Of a stretch of DNA of 64,000 nt, positions 1 to 9,600 are shown in pieces. The DNA is from Allopusillimonas soli (lineage in GTDB: Bacteria; Pseudomonadota; Gammaproteobacteria; Burkholderiales; Burkholderiaceae_B), in assembly GCF_004153445.1 (NCBI RefSeq), contig NZ_SDQC01000001.1, forward strand, positions 620,001 through 684,000, written 5' to 3'. The notes under the pieces were generated by a model that saw nothing but the letters and a program-made list of their open reading frames with translations, did no database searches and had not been told where the DNA came from. How positions within the stretch are numbered: the stretch's first letter is position 1; every line of letters starts with the position of its first letter. A program made the position numbers and the translations under genes.

Positions 1-752
1 GCACGCAAGACTACCCAAGGTTCCCACTGCGATCGAGGCATAACGGAGACATCATCAAACTCGATATGCGCATTTTTGGGACGATCCCCGCCGCGCATTG
101 TCATCACCTGACGAGCTATGTAGCCACGCAACTCCAATCCGGCTTGCCCCATAGCGTCAGCAACGATGTGGGCTAGTAGAGGGTTGGAAGCAATCACGAC
201 ATTTGCACCCGGCACAATCACCCGCGCGACTAGCGTACCAAAGCGTTTGAAAAATGCATAAAGCGATCTTCGGTCTGCATCAGTGAGAACGGTAAAGCGT
301 GGAAGAGGCGCACGCTGGTGACCATCAAATGACGGAGGGATACGCCACACCCCTCCTCTACCTGCACGCAACTTCGCTGTTTCCTTGCTCGTATATTCGA
401 CAAGGCCATAGGGCGGATCGGTAACAACTGCATGGATGGATGCTGATTCTTGGCTAGCGAGCCATTCAAAGCAATCGCCCTGAACCAGTTGAGCTCGCCC
501 AACTCGCACGACTTTCTTCTCAACGATCGCTTGAGAATGAACAGCGACACTTCGAAGTCTATATCTGCCCCGACCAGTGCGCTCAAAAACCGTGGGCGTG
601 TTGAGGCTAAGATATGATCGCACTGAGGACTTGGGAACCTCACCAATGGTTCGGCTGACAGCAGCTGTGATCTCGTCGGTCGACGCATCCCCCCCAATCA
701 GGGACAGGTATTGAAAAATTGAATCTCGGATGACACCAGGGGCGAACGACAT
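1..752 (-). CDS. Partial DNA methyltransferase with N-terminal helix-turn-helix-like region (runs off left edge)
   Basis: This frame stays open from an ATG at 752 to the window edge, giving 250 visible codons; the C-terminus is missing. Residues about 1-70 look like a small winged-helix domain, with DEITAAV followed by SSVRSYLSL. A typical methyltransferase opening follows: VQGDCFEWL, then VVTDPPYG near residue 115, the catalytic motif IV of N6-adenine or N4-cytosine methyltransferases. Motif IV comes before any FxGxG SAM-binding motif, which suggests the beta-class order, with motif I probably lying outside the window. It should transfer a methyl group from SAM to DNA, either in a restriction-modification system or as an orphan island methylase. 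Only weak Shine-Dalgarno pairing is seen before the ATG. A shorter minus-strand frame at 230-697 is only its out-of-frame shadow. Specificity and any partner nuclease cannot be judged from here. Confidence 0.82.
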   Translation of the reverse strand, partial: MSFAPGVIRDSIFQYLSLIGGDASTDEITAAVSRTIGEVPKSSVRSYLSLNTPTVFERTGRGRYRLRSVAVHSQAIVEKKVVRVGRAQLVQGDCFEWLASQESASIHAVVTDPPYGLVEYTSKETAKLRAGRGGVWRIPPSFDGHQRAPLPRFTVLTDADRRSLYAFFKRFGTLVARVIVPGANVVIASNPLLAHIVADAMGQAGLELRGYIARQVMTMRGGDRPKNAHIEFDDVSVMPRSQWEPWVVLR

Positions 753-801
753 TGGTTACACTTTTACTAATGCAAACTCGGATACTTTCGATTGTATAGT
801 T

Positions 802-819
802 TTGACGTCTAGACGTCAA
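802..819. promoter_or_regulatory. Perfect 18-bp palindrome, candidate operator of the methyltransferase
   Basis: TTGACGTCTAGACGTCAA equals its own reverse complement and lies about 50 bp upstream of the methyltransferase start, flanked by AT-rich sequence. It can also be read as two adjacent 8-mers, TGACGTCT and AGACGTCA, each one base from the AGACGTCT box bound by ribbon-helix-helix repressors such as MetJ. A dimeric repressor site for the methyltransferase promoter is plausible. No binding protein is identified in the window. Confidence 0.5.
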
Positions 820-1203
820 TTTATATACTTCAAAATACAGTCGAATATCCCGAAGCTAAATCATGGTTCGGTAGAGGTTATGGCAGTCTTCAACGTATGC
901 AGCAATGACAACTACATCATTTCAATATGCTGAGCCGCTAAATACTTCCCCGTCGATTGGGGCTTCGGTCGAGGCGCTCTTAGCCGACCTAGATGCCTTC
1001 ATCGAGCAGCAGAGCACATTGAGAGAGTTGTACTGCGCCGAAGTTTCGGTACAGTACGAGTACACACATCAGTTTGTGCCAATTTTCAAAAATTTCGCTA
1101 GCCTACTGTTTTTAAACTACTTTTACCTAACTCAGTCTACGCTCGCATTCGCACCACTTCCCTACACAAACACCTTCGCACGCAAACTCAAAATCCCCCG
1201 CCC

Positions 1204-1237
1204 CAAGGCGTGCCAGTCCGATTCCGCTCCCGCACCA
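1204..1237 (+). other. Degenerate tRNA-Leu-like 3' end, candidate island attachment-site scar
   Basis: The stretch reads like the tail of a class II tRNA: a variable-arm end with CAAGGCG, a T-arm-like TGCCAGTCCGATTC, then the acceptor strand CTCCCGC and ACCA. The 3' strand of the T stem is missing bases (CTGGC would be needed to pair with GCCAG), and no tRNA 5' half precedes it. It is therefore a remnant and not a functional tRNA. Integrases often recombine into tRNA 3' ends and leave such partial copies. The assignment to tRNA-Leu rests on the GCGGGAG complement of the acceptor strand and on remembered sequence, not on an alignment. Confidence 0.45.
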
Positions 1238-1253
1238 ATTATAAACACAAATG

Positions 1254-1291
1254 AAAGACCCACAGATCATTGATTTATAGGTCTTTTTTAT
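1254..1291 (+). terminator. Possible rho-independent terminator
   Basis: AAAGACC pairs with GGTCTTT across a 19-base loop and runs into a T-rich tract on the plus strand. The loop is long for an intrinsic terminator, and no confident plus-strand gene lies upstream. The call is therefore tentative. Confidence 0.3.
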
Positions 1292-1454
1292 TTTTGTGAG
1301 GATAGAATTTTGGGGACGCTGCTTACATAAAAAACCATAAAGGGCACCTTGACGATCAAGGCACTAGTGGCCACAACCCCTCCGATATAGGAAACCAAGA
1401 AAGAGCAGGGTAATCAACGGAGCCTCATATAGGAGTGTGATTGGTCAACCACGG

Positions 1455-2339
1455 CTATCCACATGCTCTCGCCGCCGCCGTCAATATGTCGCGCATTTTT
1501 TGTCGGTCCTTATGCGTAACGAGCCCAATACCGACACTCAGCTCCGAGCCCTCGAGCAGAGACCTGTAGATGACGCCTGTCCGTCTCAATCCAGTGAAAG
1601 ACTTGGGCAGTAGGGCGACACCGCGTCCGCTGGCGACGTCACTCAGCAGAACATGATGGTCGGCTGGCTCCCTTAGCTTTGATGGAGCAAAGTCATGGCG
1701 CGAGAAGACCTTCTGGCAGTAGTCATAGAACGCGGGCTGTCGCGCACGCTCAAACCAGAAGACCGATTCACTCGCCAGGTCTGCGAGGCTGACCACCTTG
1801 CGCCTCGCCAACTGATGTGACGACTGCATTGCTACCACCATTGGCAGGCGGTCGAGCTCTAGGATATCCAACCCATGTACATCCGTAGGCAGCGCGACGA
1901 AGGCCGCGTCCAGTTTGCCCGCGCGAAGCTGGCGAACGAGCCGAGGTGAGGTATCGGACGCGATTGATACGGCCGTTCCAGGAAGCGTTGATTGCACTTG
2001 TTGTGCCAGCCCGCGGAACCAAGCCGGCTCTGCCGCGCTGGTCAGGCCAAGCCGAAGCGTGGCGGGCATGCCTCGGCTTGCGAGCTCCGCTTCGGCCTCG
2101 CGAAGCAACTTTCCGATAGTCCGAGCATAGGGCAGCAGCCGTTGTCCAGCATCGGTGAGCGTTACCCCTTTCGTGTTTCGGTCGAACAGCCGCGTTCCCA
2201 ACCGCTCTTCCAGCTCTCGAATCGCCCGGCTCAATGGCGGTTGTGACAGGTGCAGGGTCTCGGCCGCTTGACGAAAGCTCAGCGCGTCCGCAACGGCAAG
2301 GAATAGCGCCAGTGCCCGTGAATCTAAGAGGTTCGACAT
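1455..2339 (-). CDS. LysR-family transcriptional regulator
   Basis: A complete 294-residue LysR protein. The winged helix-turn-helix covers about residues 5-64 (FRQAAETLHLSQPPLSRAI, then LEERLGTRLFDR), and the rest is the periplasmic-binding-like effector domain. The SQPPLSRAIR recognition helix is typical of the BenM/CatM/CbbR branch. It is divergent from the carboxymuconolactone-decarboxylase-like gene at 2493, with an inverted repeat between them, so that gene is the likely target. The effector is unknown. It is the first clearly core-type gene to the right of the proposed island scar. Confidence 0.9.
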   Translation of the reverse strand: MSNLLDSRALALFLAVADALSFRQAAETLHLSQPPLSRAIRELEERLGTRLFDRNTKGVTLTDAGQRLLPYARTIGKLLREAEAELASRGMPATLRLGLTSAAEPAWFRGLAQQVQSTLPGTAVSIASDTSPRLVRQLRAGKLDAAFVALPTDVHGLDILELDRLPMVVAMQSSHQLARRKVVSLADLASESVFWFERARQPAFYDYCQKVFSRHDFAPSKLREPADHHVLLSDVASGRGVALLPKSFTGLRRTGVIYRSLLEGSELSVGIGLVTHKDRQKMRDILTAAARACG

Positions 2340-2361
2340 ATCAAAAAGGTATCACAAACTT

Positions 2362-2399
2362 GGTCATTCCGCATAGCGGATCTCGATTCTAGAATGACC
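2362..2399. promoter_or_regulatory. Inverted repeat between divergent LysR and target gene
   Basis: GGTCATTC and its exact reverse complement GAATGACC lie 22 bases apart, immediately upstream of the LysR start. Long-spaced dyads of this kind are common where a LysR tetramer binds, but the short T-N11-A form is not obvious here. The regulatory role is inferred from position. Confidence 0.4.
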
Positions 2400-2492
2400 T
2401 TCATTAACACTCGTTTTGGAGGAATTCATGACCTATTTTTGCGATGCTACAGCGGCCGACATCGCTCGGCCGCACCAAAATGGAGATGCACA

Positions 2493-2885
2493 ATGAGCAC
2501 CGAACGTTACGAGCGTGGCGCGCGAATGTTGGCTGCCGTGGATGGCCCAGCGGGCCTGGAGGTGGTCGAGAATCTGGCGAAGTCGTTTCCAGATTTCGCT
2601 CGCTACGTGCTTGAGTTCTCGTTCGGCGACATCTACGCACGAGAAGGCCTGGGCTTGCGAGAGCGTGAGTTGGCAACGGTTGCAGCGTTGTGTGCACTGG
2701 GCAATGCTCAGCCGCAGTTGCGTGTGCATGTGCATGCCGCATTGCATGTTGGTTGCAAGCCAGCAGAGTTGGTCGAAGTTGTGATGCAAATGTCGATCTA
2801 CGCGGGCTTTCCGGCAGCGCTGAACGGGCTTGCTGCCGTGCGAGAAGTGTTTGCAGAGGTTGGAATTCAGCTTCCATTGGCCTGA
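2493..2885 (+). CDS. Carboxymuconolactone decarboxylase-family protein
   Basis: A 130-residue protein starting at the ATG at 2493, which has GGAG seven bases upstream. An in-frame start 99 bases further upstream adds an unlikely leader. The single CMD fold spans roughly residues 30-118, with FGDIYAREGL, RERELATVAALCALGN and ELVEVVMQMSIYAGFPAALN; the last block is characteristic of gamma-carboxymuconolactone decarboxylases and related AhpD-fold proteins. It has no CxxC pair, so it is not a peroxidase of the AhpD type. It might act on a lactone or a small carbonyl compound. The divergent LysR gene is the likely regulator. The substrate is unknown. Confidence 0.8.
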   Translation: MSTERYERGARMLAAVDGPAGLEVVENLAKSFPDFARYVLEFSFGDIYAREGLGLRERELATVAALCALGNAQPQLRVHVHAALHVGCKPAELVEVVMQMSIYAGFPAALNGLAAVREVFAEVGIQLPLA

Positions 2886-3678
2886 TGCAGTCAGCCGGAT
2901 AAGCGGTCGCTTATGGCCGATCTCAGCCGGCCGTAACGACCTGACCAGTGTCTGTCTGCGGGCCAACCCGTGTGCGTTCCCCACGCGGCGCTGATGGTAG
3001 TAACATTGAGGCCGACGACAGCACACAGGGTGACCCCTATGCGCGTGAAAATGCCCTCATACGTCCTGACACCACCGAGCAACAACGAGAACTTGGCCGG
3101 TCCGCCCTCGATGGCGCCGCTCGCGTGGCGAGATCGCCCCGGCAGTCAGACATCGAACCTGCTTCCCAGCGAGTGGGAAGTGCCGGACTTCCTGGTGCCG
3201 AGCGTGCAGCGAACGTTACGCCGCGCCGACTCCGGGAAAAAGTAGGCGTCCTTGGCTCACGCCCTCTAGCAAATTTCCGTGCGGGCAAGCCCAATCAGCT
3301 GGTGGGCCAGACCGCGCGTTCCACCGGCGAACTGGCTGTCCTGGCCCAGGTGTATCGTGATCCTCGCTTCGGGACGCTGCGTGTTGTCTATGTGGACGGC
3401 GCCGGCAAGGTTAGCCTGATAAGCGTCGTTCCCTTTGTCTGGCACCAACGGCAAGGTCACCGGCAACAATGTACGACTGTCGCCGCTATTACCCAGTAAT
3501 CCCGCACATAACTCGACTCCACTTGAATACCATATTGGTCTCGCCGCGCTGGAGACCGTCGCTCACAAGAACATGCAACATACCATCGATGCAAACCACG
3601 GCTCCCCTCCAATTTTCAATTACAAGCAGGTTCATCAGGGCGCCAGGCTGCAACGCCCCGCATTGACCGCAATACCAG
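2886..3678. pseudogene. Gene-poor region with a possible decayed RadC/JAB-like mobile-element gene
   Basis: Nothing intact is visible in about 790 bases. A palindrome (ATAAGCG-GT-CGCTTAT, 2899-2914) follows the preceding gene. In the frame of 2948-3499, residues encoded around 3300-3420 (VGQTARSTGELAVLAQVY, then RDPRFGTLRVVYVDGAG) look like real protein and remind me of the N-terminal part of plasmid or island RadC-like JAB proteins. The similarity stops after GKV, consistent with a frameshift, and neighbouring frames carry other protein-like pieces. I read this as decayed mobile-element DNA, with low confidence in the exact family. Confidence 0.25.
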
Positions 3679-6600
3679 TTAAAACCGCCAAGTAGCCTTC
3701 ACAGACCCTGAATGACTGCTGACCTTGCTCGACAACAGCCCATCGTACTGGAGCTTGACGTCCATGCCTTTGCCACTCAGCACTTGAATCCCCGCCGATA
3801 CCTGGCCAAACACGCGCCCGGTTTCCAGGGTGGAGGTAAAGGGATCAGCACTCGTCGGCGCGCTCGCGAAGCGGGCGCGACTGTCCCATTTATCGGTGTT
3901 GGAAAGCGAGACCTCCGCGCTGGCATAAGGACGAAGGATATAGCCGTTCTTCAGGTCTATGCGCCCGCCCAGCTCAACGCCTGGTGAGATGATGGCTGAC
4001 CACTTGCTGACGCCTTCCACGTGCAGATTCAATGCGCCGGCACCACGCTCGTCAAACGAAGGCATGTGTGTATGCATGACGTCCAGGTCGATGAATGGCT
4101 TGATGTAGGAACGATCCATGGCATGGGTGTAGGAAGCACGTAGACGTTGGCCGATGGAGATAACGCGGGAATCACTTTCCGCCTGTACACCCATCAAATC
4201 AATATTGCGCGTGTTGTCGAACGATCCATAGCTTCCAGTCAGTGCGCCCGCGAAGGTCCAGGGCCCGTCCTCGTACTTGAGCGATACGCCTAGATAGCCG
4301 CTGTCACCCTTTATATGCTGGCGATCGTCATCCGCGTGCAAGCTCGTGTGCTCATAAGCGCCCGCCACGCCGACGAACCAATTCGGCGCTATGCTGCGCT
4401 GCGCCCCCATCTGATACAACACGCCGTCGGACTTCAGCCCTGATGTACCGCCGCTGCTGTCCATCTGGGTCGTATTGCCGGAGACGCGCCCCCAGACGCA
4501 GTCGTGCTCGCCCATCCGAGTACTGGCATACTTGAATCCGGGACAGCTCAGCAAGGAATTCGAGAACGAGATCATGCCGGCCTGTTTGAGGGCAGCGGGA
4601 GCTGCCAGTACACCAAGCGAGAGATCATTCAGCGCATTGGCATAGCTTACGCTGCCTTTGCCGGCAGAGCGGTTCAAGGCGGCAAACATGGTGCCGAATT
4701 TTTCGTCGCTCCCCCGATCCCATACATCTTGCAGGTGCTGGCCAAGCGCATGGAGGTTGCTTCCGACGCCATACGATTCGGATACTTCGTTGAATTTCGC
4801 GGCGTCAACGGATACGTTGAGCGAATTGCCGGCTTGACGCGTCTTGTACGTAAACAGCGGCGACTCACCCTGCACCGCAGCGCGCGGGGTAAGTATGCCC
4901 GCCTGCAGAAAGGTGAGCTCCCGATCGGGCATGAGGGTGCTGGCAGCGATGCTGATCTTGCCGTCGAGCTGTGCACGCCCGCCCACCGACAGGAGGTCGG
5001 TGGTCTTCGCTACGAAGTCCGTGGCCACGTGCAGCACACCTTGGCTGCGCTGTATAAAGTCTCCCGTCACTTGCATGGTATCGCTGCCTACAGGCTCGCC
5101 GATAAATACATGGCCCTGATTGGCGATATCGCCTTGTACAAGATCAGCGCTGGAAAACGTACCAAAGTTAGACAAGAAGATGGGCTTGCCTAATACGGCC
5201 AGACTCGCCGAGGAGGCAGAATCTGCAGAAGCAGCCTTGCCCACCAGGTTACCTTTCAAGGAACCGTGGTTCACTATGCTGGTTGACCCACTCCCCGTCT
5301 GCTGGACGGCGGCATAGCCCTGAGAGCCATCCACAGCGCCGCCCGTGTTGATGGTAATAGTGCTGGCGGCAGGGCTGTCTATCCATACTGCACCACCGGT
5401 TTCCGGACCCGATGCCTCGGTCCCGCCTGTCAGGTTCCCCGATATGGTGATATCCACAGGCTTGGGCATACTCGACTCCGTATCATAGGTTTGCGCGAAC
5501 ACACCCCAGGCATCTTTCCCCTGAACCTGAACCGTACCATCCATCTCCATTGTGATGCCGCCTGAAACGCCGCCTGAGCCCCCCTTGGCCTGGCTGAGGG
5601 TGCCTGCGAAGCTGCCTGTGCTGTTGCCACCTAGCCCGCCTGGCGCACTGAGCGATTGTGCAATGACGCCATATGCACCGTCCCCAATTGTAGTGATGGT
5701 GCTGCCGCTTCCCATCGTCAACGAGATGTCTCCGCTGACCTGCCCAGAGGACGGCGCTACCACGCCATCCTGCCATCCCAGTGCCAACGGACCGTTGGCG
5801 GTGTCGCCACCAATGCCACCTCCACCGGCTATGGACTGCAGCACCATGCCGTGCGAGCCGCGCCCTGTGGTAGCGATCGCACTTGGGCTTTCATCGCTTG
5901 ATGCTGAACCTGCATCATTATTGCCCAGGGCGATCGTCAGGTTGCCGCCATGCTGGGAACTACCCGTGTACGGCGCCGCCAGATTGACTGACTGGACGTT
6001 TGCGCCAGGGCCCGCGGACATGATGCCACCACCGCCGCCGATAGACTGTGCTACAAAACCAAAGGCATGATCACCGGTGGTGTTGATGTTCATCCAGGAA
6101 TCCACGTTGATGTCGCCACCGTTGCTGTCTCCTGAGCGACCTCCGCCACCCATTTGCAGCTTTAGCTGCGGGTTGTTCGCCGTGCCGCTCAGGCTTGCGC
6201 CGCTCATCGCTGCCGTGCCCCCACCCCCGCCTATGGACTGTAAGACCACGCCGTGCGAATCGTAGCCCGATGTGTACACCCATAGTCCGCTATTGCTGGC
6301 GTTCATGTTAACGGTACCGCCGTTGCCGCCATTGCCGCCCGATCCCCCCCATCCCAGAACGATGGAAGGGTTCTTAACCGTAGACTTGGTGATGATGTCT
6401 GATCCGACGGCGCCTTGTCCGCCGCCCCCGCCAATGGATTGCGCAAGCAGCCCGTAACTTTCGTCTCCTACCGTGTATAAAGTGCCCTGACTGTTGGATG
6501 GATCGCTAGTCATGTTCAATGTGATGTTGCCACCGCTGCCTGCAGCGCCGCCGCTGCCGCCCACAGCTATAACTGCCTGTGAGCTGCCTTTCGCGCCTTT

Positions 6601-9600
6601 TGCCGTGGAAGCACCGCCCACGCCGCCTCCACCGCCTATCGACTGAGCCACCATGGCATCCGCATGATCGCCCTTCGTGAAAATCGAGCCGGCATAGTCA
6701 ACCTCTACGCTGCCGCCTTTGCCAGACGCGCCACCTGAACCACCCACGGCAACAGACAACGAATACTTGCCTAGATTTGTGTCGTTGGAAGGAGGAGGAG
6801 GGTTGTCTGGCGTAGTGGGCAGCTTGTAAGAAGATGGTCCTGCTGACGCATCTGCGCCCGCATTGCCGCCGAGGCCACCCCCGCCGCCTATGCTCTGGAT
6901 GAGCACGCCATCCGCGTCGCCTCCTACCGTAGCTATGCTGCCTTGGGAGACATACTTTATGCTGCCTCCGTCACCGCCGCTTCCACCTGTCGCGCCAACA
7001 GAAACACCAACGGCAGCGCTGAAGTTGGTGGCGTCCAGAGCGGATTGATCCGCGGACGAGCCGCCGCCAACGGATACCGGGCCGCCAAGATCGACAGTAG
7101 TGCCTTGCGCCGCACCACCGCCTCCGCCAACGGAATGCATGACCACGCCCCGCGATCCCGAACCATAAGTCTGAATGACTGACCCTGCGTCCAAAGAGGC
7201 AGCGATATTGCCACCAACATTCCCCGAGCCAACACCACCGCCCACACCCACGGAGACGCTGTAGGTTTTGCCTTGCGACAAGCCGCCGGAACTGCTGCTC
7301 CCCGCGCCCGCATTGCCACCGCCTCCGCCAATAGACTGGGCCAGTATGCCATTGGAGGTATCGTCAAAGGTCACTATAAGTGCGGATGACCCCACGGCCA
7401 GGTTGACATTTCCGCCCAAGCCTCCGGATCCACCGGTACCACCCACGGCGACTTTGGCACTGATATCGACGCTTTGCGTGGGGATGGATACATCCGTGCT
7501 CATAGCATTGGATCCTCCACCATTGCCGCCACCGCCGCCTATGGATTGCGCAACCACCGCATGCGATCCCTGGCCTCCGGTGAAGATGGCAGTCTTCTCG
7601 AGCAGGTCGACGTTGATGTTTCCGCCATCTCCGCCCTCGCCTCCGCTGCCACCGACGGCCACATTGGACGAAATCGCAAAACCACCGCCATCGGGATTAG
7701 GCGCCGCAACCACAACGCTCTTGTCCAGGGCGCTGCCGCCATTGCCACCACCGCCCCCAACGGATTGCGCCACAATGCCATAGGAATCCGAGCGGACAAT
7801 TGAGGCATTGCCCGCTTGATTGCTGCCGTGTGATCCAACACCAGCTGTGCTGATTGTCATGTCGTCCAGCTGGAAATTCACTATGCCACCGCTGCCCCCA
7901 TTGCCTCCGTTCCCGCCAACCGCAACGCCAATATCGATGCCCACATTGGCTGTGTAATTATGCGCAGCGCCTCCGTTGCCGCCGCCCCCACCTATGGATT
8001 GCGCAATGACGCCGGCCGCCGCGATGCCTTGAGTTTCAACAATATGATGGCTCAAGGTCGCATCGACCTCACCGCCCCCACCGCCGCCGCCCGCTTTTCC
8101 GCCCACCACCAACGTGACTGGCGTTTGCACACCGTCCAGTTCCGCAGAACCGCCATTGCCGCCACCGCCGCCCAGGGACTGGGCTAGAACCGCAATCGAA
8201 CCATCGCCCGAGGTACTAATAGTGCCGTCCATCGTACTTTGAACAGTGACTTTGCCGCCGGAACCTGCTGCGCCAGCACTTCCGCCTATGGAAGCCGTCG
8301 CCACAGGTTCGCCGGGTGAGATCGCCAGTGTTGACCCCCCATTGCCACCCCCTCCGCCGACCGACTGGGCAACAACACCCAACGCGTACTCGCCTATGGT
8401 AGAAATATTGGTACCAACGTCAACGGTAACCTGGCCTCCTGAGCCGCCCGAGCTTCCCGATCCTCCCACAGCGGTGATGCCGGCTGCCGAGCCGCCGTTG
8501 CCGCCACTGCCCCCGATGGATTGCGCCAGTATGCCGATAGAGCCATCACCCTTTGTGTCAACACTGTTGACAGCAACAGAGACTGAATTTGCATCATTGC
8601 TTTGCGAACTGTTGACTGATCCACCCACGGAAAACAGGCCGGAGGCCGAACCTGCCGAGCCGCCTCCGCCTCCAATCGACTGCGCAATGACGCCGATGGC
8701 AGATTCTCCGCTGGTTGACACGTTGGACGCACCGCTGATGGAAACCGTCCCGCCTGTGCCGCCCGCACCTCCCGCACCACCCAGTGACACCAGAGAATCC
8801 GACATCGCACCTGCGCCGCCGCTCCCGCCAATGGACTGCGCCACCATGCCATGGGCATACTGACCCTGCGTCGTGACAGTTGCAGAGGACGCTATCATGG
8901 CATTGGCGCCATCGCCGCCGTTGCCACCCTTTCCACTGCCTCCCGGCAAGCTGCTGGTGAAGTCCTGACCTGTTCCACCACCACCGCCGATGGATTGCGC
9001 AAGCATGCCTATGGAATAGTCTCCCTGTGTAGAGACAATGCTGTTTGCATCCGCGGTGATCTTGCCCTGCGCACCGTCCTGCCCTATCCCTGCCTCCTTG
9101 ACAGCTGATCCGCCGTAACCCCCAATACTTTGAGCCGCTATGCCGATGGCCTCAGCGCCTGTGGTGGACACGCTGGTCTGTTGTCCATCCTGGCTACCTT
9201 TGGACTGAAGCGTAACAGTCACATCGTGGGACAGCCCCCCGTTGCCACCGTCGACACGGTAACTATCCTCACTGTCAGAACCGCCGTAGCCGCCGCGGGA
9301 ATACGCCGTCACGCCAGCTACCCCATCGCCGGTAGCGCTCAGGTTGACCCAATAAAGGTTTGTGGTCACCCCGCCGGCATTGCCGCCATTACCGCCATAG
9401 CCGCCATCTGAATCCATGGACCCCCCGTTGCCAGCTATGGACTGTGCCAATATCCCCGCGCTCGTACCTGACACCGATTGGTTCACGCCAACGTTGATAT
9501 TCGTGACCGCACTTAGATCCTCATGCCCAACAGTCATCGTTACAAACCCACTATCCCCGCCTGCGCCTCCGTCGTCGTATTTCCAGGTAGTCTCGCCGCC

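Larger units (their letters stand above)
753..1454. other. AT-rich intergenic region at a probable island edge, no convincing gene
   Basis: About 700 bases separate the methyltransferase from the LysR gene. The stretch is more AT-rich than its surroundings. It holds an 18-bp perfect palindrome (802-819), a tRNA-3'-end-like remnant (1204-1237) and a terminator-like hairpin (1254-1291), each listed separately. Plus-strand frames at 730-933 and 905-1273 have no recognisable motif, and the second runs through the tRNA-like remnant. I do not call either of them a gene. Confidence 0.5.

Noticed and set aside
230-697. A 155-residue minus-strand frame at the left edge
   Set aside because: It is the out-of-frame shadow of the methyltransferase, whose real frame carries DPPYG and stays open to the window edge.
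905-1273. A plus-strand 122-residue frame
   Set aside because: No motif is visible, the composition is AT-driven, and it runs through the tRNA-like remnant.
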